Below are positions 1 to 6,906 of a stretch of 19,872 nt of DNA, one piece after another. The notes beneath the pieces are model-generated. The model did not search any database, was not told the DNA's origin, and saw only the letters and a program-made list of their open reading frames with translations. The translations under genes were made by a program, and so were the position numbers. Source of the DNA: Candidatus Gallibacteroides avistercoris (GTDB lineage: Bacteria > Bacteroidota > Bacteroidia > Bacteroidales > CHK158-818); contig DVNA01000074.1 of assembly GCA_018714665.1 (NCBI GenBank), positions 1 through 19,872 on the forward strand, read 5' to 3'. Positions within the stretch are counted from its first letter, which is position 1; every line of letters starts with the position of its first letter.

Positions 1-980
1 TTTCCGCCCACCAACGAGAGCATCGTAATGGCATACAGGGTAAATATGAGCGCTATGCCCAACCCTTCGGAGGTCTTGATACCAAACTGCGTATTCAGAT
101 AGGAGGGTGTCCAGAAGAGGAAGAACCACCAAACGCCGTCGGTACAGAACTTGCCCAAGACAAAAGCCCAGGTCTGCCGATAGCGGAAACACTGCCACAG
201 GGGCATCTTTTTTTCCGTCTCCTCGGCCGACGGCTTCACCAGGTCAGCTTCCAGCTTTTTGTCCTGTTCGATGTATGCCAGTTCGGCCGCATTGACATAG
301 CGGCTCTTTTCGGGCGGGGTGTACATAAATACCCAGAAGCCCATCCAGATGAACCCCAGCACACCGATGATGACAAAGGCCATCTCCCATCCCCAGAACT
401 TGGCCAGCAGAGGGATGGTCAGCGGTGCTATCAGGGCTCCGATGGAGGCCCCTGCATTGAAGATGGAGGTGGCAAAGGCCCGGTCTCTCTTGGGGAAATA
501 CTCGGCCGTTACCTTGACCGCTACCGGGAAATATCCCGCCTCGCCGATGGCCAGCACACTACGGGCAAACAGGAAGAAATACATACTGACGGTCGCTATC
601 AGAACGGCCATGTCGCCGGTGGCGGCTATCAACTGTTCGCGGTTATCGAGCCCTACCCACAGTTCCGTGGCCACTCCGCAAAGGGCGTGCATACAGGCTC
701 CTGCCGACCAGATACCGATAGACCACAGGTAGCCGGCCTTGGTACCCATCCAGTCGATCACCCGTCCGGCAAACAACATCCCGATGGCGTACACGATGGA
801 GAAGGTAGCCGTAATGCGTCCGTAATGGATTTCGTTCCAGTGAAACTCGGGTTTGATAAATTCGTCCCACGTCAAAGAGAGCACCTGCCGGTCCAGGTAA
901 TTGATCGTCAGTGCCAAAAACATCATAATACAGATGGTCCACCTGTAATGCGTCATTTGATTGGTTGTATGTTCATTCAT
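1..980 (-). CDS. exuT: Hexuronate MFS transporter ExuT-like (3'-truncated by window edge)
   Basis: Encodes an inner-membrane major facilitator of the anion:cation symporter (ACS) family, expected to import glucuronate/galacturonate with protons. About 326 residues are visible. Residues 14-36 form TM1 and end in the NYLDRQ signature typical of ACS transporters. The TM2-TM3 loop has GRVIDWMGTK (MFS motif A, around residues 72-82). Further hydrophobic helices follow, with a hydrophilic central loop around residues 220-260 containing PPEKSRYVNAAEL. The start ATG (complement 978-980) begins MNEHTTNQMTHYRW and lies 26 bases after the eda stop. The stop codon lies beyond base 1. It is the fourth gene of the uxaC-kdgK-eda-exuT operon, and this context supports hexuronate as substrate. 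The family call is secure; the exact substrate is inferred. Confidence 0.9.
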   Translation of the reverse strand, partial: MNEHTTNQMTHYRWTICIMMFLALTINYLDRQVLSLTWDEFIKPEFHWNEIHYGRITATFSIVYAIGMLFAGRVIDWMGTKAGYLWSIGIWSAGACMHALCGVATELWVGLDNREQLIAATGDMAVLIATVSMYFFLFARSVLAIGEAGYFPVAVKVTAEYFPKRDRAFATSIFNAGASIGALIAPLTIPLLAKFWGWEMAFVIIGVLGFIWMGFWVFMYTPPEKSRYVNAAELAYIEQDKKLEADLVKPSAEETEKKMPLWQCFRYRQTWAFVLGKFCTDGVWWFFLFWTPSYLNTQFGIKTSEGLGIALIFTLYAITMLSLVGG

Positions 981-1006
981 GTTATTTTGATTTAACGTTT
1001 TGTTTT

Positions 1007-1681
1007 TCAGTCAGCTCGTGCCTGCCGGATAATCTCCAACGAGAAGCGGCACTTTTCGGTTATATACCCCCACTCCTGGGCGGAGATACAGGCTTTGGGA
1101 AAGAGTTTCGACCCCATCCCGACGCACGCCGTGCCGGCCTTCATCCAGGCGGTCAGGTTCTCGGCGGTAGGTTCTACGGCTCCCGTGGCCATAATCATCG
1201 ACCACGGCAGCGGGGCCAGGATATTCTTGACGAACGAGGGACCGCCCACGTTGCCGGCCGGGAAAATCTTCACCAAATCACAACCCAACTCTTGGGCCTG
1301 GCCAATTTCGGTTACCGAACCGCAACCGGGGGTATAAGGTACCAGGTGCCGGTTACAAAGTTTCGCCACTTCGGGATTGAGATAGGGGCCTACCACAAAG
1401 TTCGCCCCATACTGCAAATAGAGCGCTGCCGTAGGAGCATCCACCACAGAACCGACTCCCAGAATCATCTCCGGGCACTCCCGGCGGGAGAATTTCATCA
1501 GAGCGACGAACACCTCCGAAGCAAAATCTCCCCGGTTGGTAAACTCGAACGCCCGGACACCTCCTTCGTAGCACGCTTTCAACACCTGGCACGCTACCTT
1601 TTCGTCGCCATGGTAAAACACCGGAACCATACCTGTCTGTTGCATCACCTGCAACACCTGTAATTTTGTAAATGTAGCCAT
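1007..1681 (-). CDS. eda: 2-dehydro-3-deoxyphosphogluconate (KDPG) aldolase
   Basis: A 224-residue class I aldolase that cleaves KDPG to pyruvate and glyceraldehyde-3-phosphate, the last step of hexuronate breakdown, in the cytoplasm. The Schiff-base lysine is K138 in LVKIFPAG. The catalytic glutamate and phosphate-binding arginine pair are E46 and R50 in FEFTNRG, and GVGSV (75-79) is the conserved strand-loop. Length is close to the usual 210-225. The start chosen (MATFTKLQVLQ, complement 1679-1681) is preceded by AAAGGA and leaves 20 bases after the kdgK stop. An upstream in-frame extension into kdgK has no family resemblance and is rejected. The protein may also act on 4-hydroxy-2-oxoglutarate as in other Eda enzymes. 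Residue identification is by comparison with E. coli Eda. Confidence 0.95.
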   Translation of the reverse strand: MATFTKLQVLQVMQQTGMVPVFYHGDEKVACQVLKACYEGGVRAFEFTNRGDFASEVFVALMKFSRRECPEMILGVGSVVDAPTAALYLQYGANFVVGPYLNPEVAKLCNRHLVPYTPGCGSVTEIGQAQELGCDLVKIFPAGNVGGPSFVKNILAPLPWSMIMATGAVEPTAENLTAWMKAGTACVGMGSKLFPKACISAQEWGYITEKCRFSLEIIRQARAD

Positions 1682-1701
1682 TTGTTTTTCCTTTCTTTTC
1701 G

Positions 1702-2742
1702 TTAACGGGAAACGCGTCCGGAGGCATCGCCCCGCATCAACGTCTCTACCTCTTTTACCGTTACCATATTGAAATCTCCGTAAACGGTGTGTTTCAGACA
1801 CGAAGCCGCTACGGCAAAGTGGAGCGCCTGCTGGTCGTCGCCGGGATAGGTGAGCAGCCCGTAAATGAGCCCTCCCATGAACGAGTCGCCACCGCCCACG
1901 CGGTCTACGATGTGGGTAATGTCGTACCGGGGCGACTGGTACAACCGGGTACCGTCCCACAGAACCCCGCCCCACGTATTGTGGTTGGCATTGACCGATC
2001 CCCGCAACGTGATGATGATTTTGCGTGCTACGGGGAAACGTTGCATCAACTGGGTACATACGCTTTCAAAGGCAGCCCCGTTCACCGCTCCTGCCGTGGC
2101 GGTTACGTCAAATCCTTCGGGCTTGATGCCGAATACCTTTTCGGCATCCTCTTCGTTGCCGAGGATAATGTCGCACCCGGACACCAAATCGGGCATGACC
2201 TCTGCGGCGGTTTTCCCATATTTCCAGAGATTTTTCCGGTAGTTCAGGTCGCACGATACGGTGATGCCCCGTTTGCGGGCTTCGGCAATGGCTTCGCGGC
2301 AGACATCGGCCGCCCCCTGGCTGATGGCGGGGGTGATGCCCGTCCAGTGGAACCAGCGGGCATCTTCAAACACGTTGGCCCAGTCGATCATGCCGGGACG
2401 TATCTCGGATACCGACGAGTGTGCCCGGTCGTAAATTACCTTGCTGGGACGAGCTACGGCTCCGGTCTCCAAAAAATAGATACCCAAACGCTCGCCGCCA
2501 TATACGATGTGGGAGGTGCCCACGCCGTATTTGCGCAGCTCCTTTACGCAACTGGCCGCCAGGTCGTTTTCGGGCAAACGGGTTACAAACTCGGTGTCGA
2601 TGCCGTAATTGGCCAACGATACGGCGACGTTGGCCTCGCCGCCACCGAACGATATGTTGAATTGTCCCGCCTGGCAGAACCGTTCGTAACCGGGGGTGGC
2701 CAGGCGCATCATGATCTCTCCGAAGGTGATTACTTTTTTCAT
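1702..2742 (-). CDS. kdgK: 2-keto-3-deoxygluconate (KDG) kinase, PfkB family
   Basis: A 346-residue ribokinase/PfkB-family sugar kinase, expected to phosphorylate KDG to KDPG using ATP. The N-terminal MKKVITFGEIMMRL and FGGGEANVAVSLA (32-44) are the substrate-side PfkB signature. The C-terminal signature is DRVGGGDSFMGGL, where D286 is the catalytic base and GGGD forms the anion hole. Length fits the Bacteroidales KdgK group, slightly longer than the roughly 310 residues typical of proteobacteria. It starts only 2 bases after the uxaC stop, so translation is likely coupled, and it sits directly upstream of eda, whose substrate it would make. Other PfkB sugar kinases are possible from sequence alone, but the operon makes KDG the likely substrate. 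Confidence 0.92.
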   Translation of the reverse strand: MKKVITFGEIMMRLATPGYERFCQAGQFNISFGGGEANVAVSLANYGIDTEFVTRLPENDLAASCVKELRKYGVGTSHIVYGGERLGIYFLETGAVARPSKVIYDRAHSSVSEIRPGMIDWANVFEDARWFHWTGITPAISQGAADVCREAIAEARKRGITVSCDLNYRKNLWKYGKTAAEVMPDLVSGCDIILGNEEDAEKVFGIKPEGFDVTATAGAVNGAAFESVCTQLMQRFPVARKIIITLRGSVNANHNTWGGVLWDGTRLYQSPRYDITHIVDRVGGGDSFMGGLIYGLLTYPGDDQQALHFAVAASCLKHTVYGDFNMVTVKEVETLMRGDASGRVSR

Positions 2743-2744
2743 CG

Positions 2745-4148
2745 TTAAAAATTAAAATATGCTTTGGCGTTGTTGTAGCAGATGTCTTCTACCATCTGCC
2801 CGATAAAGTCGATTTCCGAGGCGGGCAGTTTGCCGCTTTCGATATCTTCGCCCAACAGGTTGCAGAGTATCCGCCGGAAATATTCGTGGCGGGGGTACGA
2901 CAGGAAACTGCGCGAATCGGTCAGCATCCCCACGAAACGGCTCAACAACCCCTGGTTGGAGAGGGTGTTCAGCTGTTTGCGCATCCCGTCCTCCTGGTCG
3001 AGGAACCACCACCCGGCGCCGTATTGCATCTTGCCGGCAACGGAGCCGTCGTTGAAGGTATTGGCCATCGTGGCCAGCACTTCGTTGTCCTTGGGGTTCA
3101 GGTTATAGACGATTGTTTTGGCCAGGCGCCCGATGTGGTCCAACCGGTCGAAGAAGCGGTGTCCGGCCACCGCGCAAGGAAGGTCGTTGATGGCATCGAA
3201 ACCCGTATCGGGACCTATCTGCCGGAACATCCGGGTATTGTTGTTGCGAAGGGGGCCGATGTGATACTGCTGCACCCATCCCTTTTCGGCATCCATAACG
3301 GCCAACTCGTGCAACAGCCCACTTTTAAAGAGGGATGCCTCCCCTTTCGATGGCGCTTTCCCGGCACGTACGGAACAGAATATCCGCTCCATATCGGCTG
3401 ACGTATAGTCGTCGGAGAAGAAGGTGTCGAGCCCGTGGTCGGAGAGCTTGCATCCCATCGAGGCAAAAAAGTCGTGTCGCTTTGCCAGAGCCTCCAACAG
3501 GGTACCGTAACAGTTTATCTCTATTCCGGAGACTTCGCTCAACCGGTCTATATAGGCATTGTAGGCCAACGGGTTTTCTACGGCCAACACCTTGTCGGGA
3601 CGCCAGGCGGGCAAGACCTTCACCCCGAAAGGGTGCTGCCGGATGGTCCGGTGGTGTTCGAGCGAATCGACCGGATCGTCCGTAGTGCATACCGCTTCCA
3701 CGTTACAGCGTTTCATAATGGACTGCGCCCGAAATGCGTCGGTTTGCAACAGGGCTGTACACTGCCGATAGATATCTTCGGCGGTTTCGGGTTTCAAGAC
3801 CTGGTCGATACCGAATATGCGAGAGAGTTCGAGGTGGGTCCAATGATACAAGGGGTTGCGCATGGCATAGGGAATGGTAGCCGCCCACTTTTCGAATTTT
3901 TCGTAATCCGGCTTGTCGCCGGTAATGTAGGCCTCGTCAATGCCGTTGGCGCGCATGGCCCGCCACTTGTAATGGTCGCCGCCGAGCCACACCTCGGTCA
4001 GGTTGCGGAACGAATGGTTCTCGGCAATCTGGCGGGGATCCAGGTGACAATGGTAGTCTATGATGGGCATCTTGGCGGCATGCTGATGGTACAGCTCCTG
4101 AGCCGCCGGGTTGTTTAGCATAAAATTCGCGTGGATAAATGGCTCCAT
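2745..4148 (-). CDS. uxaC: Uronate (glucuronate/galacturonate) isomerase
   Basis: A 467-residue amidohydrolase-superfamily isomerase converting D-glucuronate to D-fructuronate and D-galacturonate to D-tagaturonate in the cytoplasm. DYHCHLDP (31-38) carries the metal-ligand HxH (H33, H35). Other family blocks are CTTDDPVDSLEHH and KLSDHGLD. Length matches the family (about 465-475). The start at MEPFIHANFM (complement 4146-4148) was chosen because UxaC proteins begin this way. The frame stays open for 41 more codons upstream, but that stretch runs through the proposed promoter and does not resemble UxaC. It is the first gene of the operon, followed after 2 bases by kdgK. Confidence 0.95.
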   Translation of the reverse strand: MEPFIHANFMLNNPAAQELYHQHAAKMPIIDYHCHLDPRQIAENHSFRNLTEVWLGGDHYKWRAMRANGIDEAYITGDKPDYEKFEKWAATIPYAMRNPLYHWTHLELSRIFGIDQVLKPETAEDIYRQCTALLQTDAFRAQSIMKRCNVEAVCTTDDPVDSLEHHRTIRQHPFGVKVLPAWRPDKVLAVENPLAYNAYIDRLSEVSGIEINCYGTLLEALAKRHDFFASMGCKLSDHGLDTFFSDDYTSADMERIFCSVRAGKAPSKGEASLFKSGLLHELAVMDAEKGWVQQYHIGPLRNNNTRMFRQIGPDTGFDAINDLPCAVAGHRFFDRLDHIGRLAKTIVYNLNPKDNEVLATMANTFNDGSVAGKMQYGAGWWFLDQEDGMRKQLNTLSNQGLLSRFVGMLTDSRSFLSYPRHEYFRRILCNLLGEDIESGKLPASEIDFIGQMVEDICYNNAKAYFNF

Positions 4149-4219
4149 ATTTTCCAAGTTAACAAGGGGATGATTCGTTTTTCTTGACGAGCGGATGTTG
4201 TCCGCGACCGTTCGGGTGT

Positions 4220-4227
4220 CAAATGTA
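4220..4227 (-). promoter_or_regulatory. Candidate -7 promoter element for the uxaC operon
   Basis: On the minus strand these bases read TACATTTG, an exact match to the Bacteroidota -7 consensus TAnnTTTG. This would place the transcription start near 4213 and give a leader of about 65 bases before the uxaC ATG. There is no clear TTTG at the expected -33 position; instead that interval overlaps the palindrome at 4243-4258, as expected for a promoter that depends on or is blocked by a regulator. Confidence 0.45.
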
Positions 4228-4242
4228 TAAAAAAAATCTGCA

Positions 4243-4258
4243 CCGTGCACGTACACGG
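4243..4258. promoter_or_regulatory. 16-bp near-perfect palindrome, candidate operator of the uronate operon
   Basis: CCGTGCACGTACACGG is an inverted repeat in which seven of eight base pairs match its own reverse complement; only the c/a pair flanking the central ACGT is mismatched. It sits 15 bases upstream (minus strand) of the candidate -7 element, over the -33 region. Size and symmetry resemble sites of LacI- or GntR-family regulators, which often control uronate genes. The binding protein is not encoded in the window, so this assignment is inference. Confidence 0.5.
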
Positions 4259-4295
4259 ACAGAAAATTCAAAATTATTTTCTTTTCCCTGGATTG

Positions 4296-4330
4296 GTCGT
4301 TCGGAAAACACCGTTTTTTAACAGAACGAC
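4296..4330. repeat. Nested inverted repeat upstream of the uxaC operon
   Basis: Perfect 7-bp arms GTCGTTC (4296-4302) and GAACGAC (4324-4330) enclose a second perfect inverted repeat AAAAC-acc-GTTTT (4305-4317). Neither orientation has a following U-run, so a simple intrinsic terminator is unlikely. It could be a second protein-binding site or a structure at the end of the upstream transcript. Confidence 0.45.
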
Positions 4331-4364
4331 AAGGACATAAAACGGTTTTTCCATTTCATATATA

Positions 4365-4412
4365 AAACGGAAGCGCAGCGAAGAGCCCTTAACAGCCCGA
4401 TCGTTGCGCTTC
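4365..4412 (-). terminator. Terminator-like hairpin after the CoA-transferase gene
   Basis: Arms at 4401-4412 and 4370-4381 form a 12-bp stem with one mismatch and a 19-base loop. On the minus strand the stem is followed by CGTTTTATA, a short U-rich tract. It lies about 50 bases after the stop codon at 4462 and would separate that transcript from the uronate operon. Confidence 0.55.
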
Positions 4413-4461
4413 TGAAAAATATGTTTCCATCCTCTGCCGGAAAACCGGCGGCGGAATGGTT

Positions 4462-5955
4462 CTACTTGTACTCTTCCCAGTTTACCTTCGACATGTCGCC
4501 CGACTTGATGAACTCGTTGTGGAAGGCGAAACAGGTTCTCAGGTTATGGGGGGTATGCCCTTTGGATGCCATGGCCAGATACTGGTTCAGCAGGTCGTGA
4601 TAAGAGGGGTGAACGCAGTTTTCGATAATCAGTTTGGCCCGTTGCGAAGGGGTTTTTCCACGCAAATCGGCCACACCCAGTTCCGTAACAATGACATCTA
4701 CCGAGTGTTCGCTATGATCTACGTGCGATACCATCGGGACGATGGAACTGATTTTACCGCCTTTGGCTACCGAGGGGGTAGTGAAGATGGAGAGGTATCC
4801 GTTGCGGGTAAAGTCGCCCGAACCGCCGATACCGTTCATCATCTTGGTTCCTACCACGTGGGTGCTGTTTACATTTCCGTATATATCGGCTTCCAGGGCG
4901 GTATTGATGGTTATCAATCCCATGCGGCGCACCAGCTCGGGGTTGTTGGTAATTTCGCCCGGACGAAGTACGATTTTGTCGCGGAAGAAATCGATGTTGG
5001 AGAATATCCGTTCGATGACGGGAGTGGAAACGGTCAACGAACATCCACTGGCAAATTTGCAACGGCCCTTTTCCATCAACCCGATGACGGCATCCTGAAT
5101 TACTTCGGTGTACATCTCGAATGCCGGAATGTGCGGATTGGCTCCCAAACATCCCAATACGGCGTTGGCAATGTTCCCTACACCCGACTGGATGGGCAGG
5201 AACTCGGCCGGAATCAAGCCGGCTTTGAGCTGGTCTGAAAGAAACTCGGATACGTTGTTACCGATTTTCATCGTGATTTCGTCCACCGGCGTAAAGGGTG
5301 CAACGCCGTCTTCGACGTTGGTCTCTACCACACCGACAATTTTTTTAGGATCGACTTTCAACACGATCGAACCAATGCGGTCGCTGGGTTTGTAAATGGG
5401 TATTTCACGACGATAGGGAGGATCCAACGGCTGATAGATGTCGTGGAATCCGCGGATGCCCTTGGGCAGGAAATGGTTCAGCTCGACAATAATGCGGTCG
5501 GCCAGCTGGCATACCGTGGGAGCAATCCCTACGCCCGTCCCCAATACGATTTCGCCTTCGGGGGTAATATCGGCGGCTTCGATAATGGCTACATCTATTT
5601 TTCCATAAAACCCGTAACGGAGGTTTTGTGCGATATGTGAAAGGTGCAGGTCGAAATAAGAGATATCATGGCTGTTGATGCCGCTGCGCGAATCTTTGTG
5701 CGATTGGTAGGGAGTACGGCGGTCGATGGCGTTGGCCCGGGCCAAGGCACCGTCCAAATGGTCGCTGGTAGAGGCTCCTGTAAAGACACTTACCTTAAAA
5801 GGTCGTCCGGCGGCGTGTTCTGCTTCGGCCTTCTTAGCCAATGCTTCCGAAACTTTCTTGGGTGTTCCTGCTGCCGTGAAACCGCTGAATCCGATGCTGT
5901 CTCCGTTGTGAATGGTGGATGCGGCTTCTTCTGCTGAAATAAATTTTAATGACAT
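4462..5955 (-). CDS. Acetyl-CoA hydrolase / acyl-CoA:acetate CoA-transferase (Cat1/AarC-type)
   Basis: A 497-residue family I CoA-transferase, the usual length for succinyl-CoA:acetate CoA-transferase and acetyl-CoA hydrolase. It moves CoA between acetate and another acyl-CoA through a glutamyl-CoA thioester. Residues 282-288 YTEVIQD contain E284, which I take as the catalytic glutamate by analogy with AarC E294. GIGGSGDF (375-382) is the glycine-rich loop of the C-terminal half. Early blocks are GDSIGFSGFTAAGTPK (18-33) and GTGVGIAPT (139-147). The start ATG follows AAGGA with a 7-base gap. It stands alone: a terminator-like hairpin follows and the next upstream gene has its own terminator. 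A role in acetate/succinate/propionate fermentation is likely. Hydrolase and transferase activity cannot be told apart from sequence. Confidence 0.88.
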   Translation of the reverse strand: MSLKFISAEEAASTIHNGDSIGFSGFTAAGTPKKVSEALAKKAEAEHAAGRPFKVSVFTGASTSDHLDGALARANAIDRRTPYQSHKDSRSGINSHDISYFDLHLSHIAQNLRYGFYGKIDVAIIEAADITPEGEIVLGTGVGIAPTVCQLADRIIVELNHFLPKGIRGFHDIYQPLDPPYRREIPIYKPSDRIGSIVLKVDPKKIVGVVETNVEDGVAPFTPVDEITMKIGNNVSEFLSDQLKAGLIPAEFLPIQSGVGNIANAVLGCLGANPHIPAFEMYTEVIQDAVIGLMEKGRCKFASGCSLTVSTPVIERIFSNIDFFRDKIVLRPGEITNNPELVRRMGLITINTALEADIYGNVNSTHVVGTKMMNGIGGSGDFTRNGYLSIFTTPSVAKGGKISSIVPMVSHVDHSEHSVDVIVTELGVADLRGKTPSQRAKLIIENCVHPSYHDLLNQYLAMASKGHTPHNLRTCFAFHNEFIKSGDMSKVNWEEYK

Positions 5956-6004
5956 GATTCTTTCCTTATAGTGTGTTTGTATATGCTGTTGTGATAAACG
6001 GGTG

Positions 6005-6012
6005 CGAAATTA
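6005..6012 (-). promoter_or_regulatory. Weak promoter candidate for the CoA-transferase gene
   Basis: The minus strand reads TAATTTCG, one base off TAnnTTTG, about 50 bases upstream of the ATG. No convincing -33 element is seen at 19-21 bases. An imperfect inverted repeat, GTTACAATATC (6024-6034) with GATTATGTAAC (6056-6066), lies just upstream of it and may be a regulatory site. Confidence 0.25.
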
Positions 6013-6168
6013 TAAAAAATTCCGTTACAATATCCTTGACTGGCAGTTTTTTAAAGATTATGTAACAGTTGAAGAACGAAACAATGCGATTTTGAAGAGA
6101 TGTACACGGGATAAATCCGAATGACTCTCCGATCCTTTTGAGAACAAAAAAGGAGATTCGTTTCATAA

Positions 6169-6199
6169 AAAAAATCCGAAAAACATTTTCGGATTTTTT
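6169..6199. terminator. Strong bidirectional intrinsic terminator
   Basis: A perfect 14-bp stem (6169-6182 with 6186-6199) has a 3-base loop, a CCG core and A/T tracts on both outer sides, so the RNA would end in a U-run in either direction. It begins 10 bases after the stop codon of the minus-strand gene at 6209-6652 and most likely ends that transcript. Confidence 0.88.
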
Positions 6200-6208
6200 C
6201 TCTTCTTA

Positions 6209-6652
6209 TTAGAATTTCTTTGCCAATATCTCGGACATGACCACTGCCTTGCGCAATTCGCTGCGATCTACCGAAAAGACCTCGTCTTTGTCCATGGCAT
6301 ATACATCTTTTTCGGAACTACTCCCGGCGTGTGTCGGTTTCAACGGCTTGTGCAACCGGGTATGTTGCTGGACAGAGGGTGTCTCCTTTTTTTGATCCGG
6401 CTTCGCCTGAACCGAAGGAATAACCTCCTTTGCAACAGGGGGGGACATTTTCTCCTGCGGAAGCGTTTCCGGTTCAAACAGCTCCTCCCACTTCTCTTCT
6501 ACCTCTTCCCACCACTCTTCGTTTTTTTTCGGTTGAGGAGATTCTGGACGCACGTTTTTAGCTTCTCTTTTCTTTTTGGAACCCAACAGAGAATTTACAA
6601 TCGGAATTACTACAAACAGGATAATGTAAATCCAAACGTCTAATTTATCCAT
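6209..6652 (-). CDS. Uncharacterised single-pass membrane protein with acidic Trp-rich linker
   Basis: I do not recognise a named family. The 147-residue protein begins MDKLDVWIYIILFVVIPIVN, a single hydrophobic helix (about residues 6-23) starting almost at the N-terminus with a short acidic head, followed by a basic KKKR stop-transfer cluster. This predicts one membrane anchor with the rest in the cytoplasm. Residues 45-61 are strongly acidic and tryptophan-rich (EEWWEEVEEKWEELFEP). Residues 62-120 are Pro/Lys/Ser-rich and probably disordered. The C-terminus (130-147) ends in SELRKAVVMSEILAKKF, a short amphipathic motif of the kind that recurs at the ends of small Bacteroidota proteins. It has its own terminator and a promoter candidate, and is divergent from miaB. 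It is probably real given composition, terminator and start context. Function unknown. Confidence 0.75.
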   Translation of the reverse strand: MDKLDVWIYIILFVVIPIVNSLLGSKKKREAKNVRPESPQPKKNEEWWEEVEEKWEELFEPETLPQEKMSPPVAKEVIPSVQAKPDQKKETPSVQQHTRLHKPLKPTHAGSSSEKDVYAMDKDEVFSVDRSELRKAVVMSEILAKKF

Positions 6653-6662
6653 AAGCTTTTTG

Positions 6663-6670
6663 TAACTTTG
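6663..6670 (+). promoter_or_regulatory. Possible -7 element directed toward miaB
   Basis: The plus strand reads TAACTTTG, an exact TAnnTTTG match followed by C. A start near 6677 would give miaB a leader of about 230 bases holding the inverted repeats and small ORF described separately. A nearer alternative is TATTGTTTG at 6799-6807, which has one extra spacer base. Neither has a visible -33 element. Confidence 0.25.
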
Positions 6671-6677
6671 CGCCCAG

Positions 6678-6685
6678 CAAATATA
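6678..6685 (-). promoter_or_regulatory. Candidate -7 element for the small membrane protein gene
   Basis: The minus strand reads TATATTTG, an exact TAnnTTTG match, placing transcription start about 19 bases before the ATG at 6652. No clear TTTG is seen at -33. Spacing to the gene is good, so this is the more credible of the two -7 matches in the divergent region. Confidence 0.45.
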
Positions 6686-6727
6686 ACGATTTTATATGAA
6701 ACCGTAGTTAGGCACTGATTAAAAAAT

Positions 6728-6759
6728 AATTCCGGAAAATTTCACAACCTCCCGGAATT
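6728..6759. repeat. 8-bp perfect inverted repeat in the miaB upstream region
   Basis: AATTCCGG (6728-6735) and CCGGAATT (6752-6759) are perfect complements separated by 16 bases. There is no U-run after it. It could be an operator or an RNA hairpin in a long miaB leader. It is 150-180 bases before the miaB start. Confidence 0.4.
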
Positions 6760-6780
6760 CATTTAACCTAAACCTTAACT

Positions 6781-6837
6781 ATGAAAAAAATTTTCATATA
6801 TTGTTTGCGATACAAAGATGGCTTTTTATTTTTTTAG
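6781..6837 (+). CDS. Possible 18-residue leader peptide upstream of miaB
   Basis: An ATG-started ORF encodes MKKIFIYCLRYKDGFLFF and ends at TAG, about 70 bases before miaB. Nine of its 17 post-start codons begin with U (Phe, Tyr, Cys, Leu UUR), the codon class read by tRNAs that MiaB modifies. The region is AT-rich, so many U-first codons are expected by chance. The start overlaps a small hairpin ATGAAAA-aaa-TTTTCAT (6781-6797). This is offered only as a candidate. Confidence 0.2.
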   Translation: MKKIFIYCLRYKDGFLFF

Positions 6838-6854
6838 AAACAAGTTTTTTTATT

Positions 6855-6873
6855 CTCATATCTTTTTTATGAG
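6855..6873 (+). repeat. Small hairpin just upstream of miaB
   Basis: CTCATA (6855-6860) pairs with TATGAG (6868-6873) across a 7-base loop made mostly of T. It lies 33 bases before the miaB ATG. The stem is AT-rich and weak, so its significance is uncertain. Confidence 0.3.
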
Positions 6874-6906
6874 CGCAAAAAGACGCTTACTTTAAAACAT
6901 CAAGAA

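Larger units (their letters stand above)
4149..4461. other. Intergenic region between uxaC and the CoA-transferase gene
   Basis: This 313-base AT-rich gap holds no gene that I can support. Reading from uxaC upward, it contains the uxaC leader, a TAnnTTTG promoter match, a 16-bp palindrome, a nested inverted repeat at 4296-4330 and a terminator-like hairpin at 4370-4412; these are described separately. A further short GC hairpin, GCCGG-AAAA-CCGGC, lies at 4436-4449, just after the stop codon of the upstream gene, and may assist termination. No regulator gene is encoded here, so any factor binding the palindrome must come from elsewhere in the genome. Confidence 0.8.

Noticed and set aside
1789..2748. 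319-codon plus-strand open frame opposite kdgK
   Set aside because: Shadow of the kdgK reading frame; no motif, no promoter or ribosome-binding context.
4149..4271. 41-residue N-terminal extension of UxaC
   Set aside because: It runs through the proposed promoter and operator, and UxaC proteins normally begin at the MEPF-like position.
5966..6166. 66-codon minus-strand open frame upstream of the CoA-transferase
   Set aside because: AT-rich intergenic sequence with no recognisable pattern; it would overlap the likely promoter.
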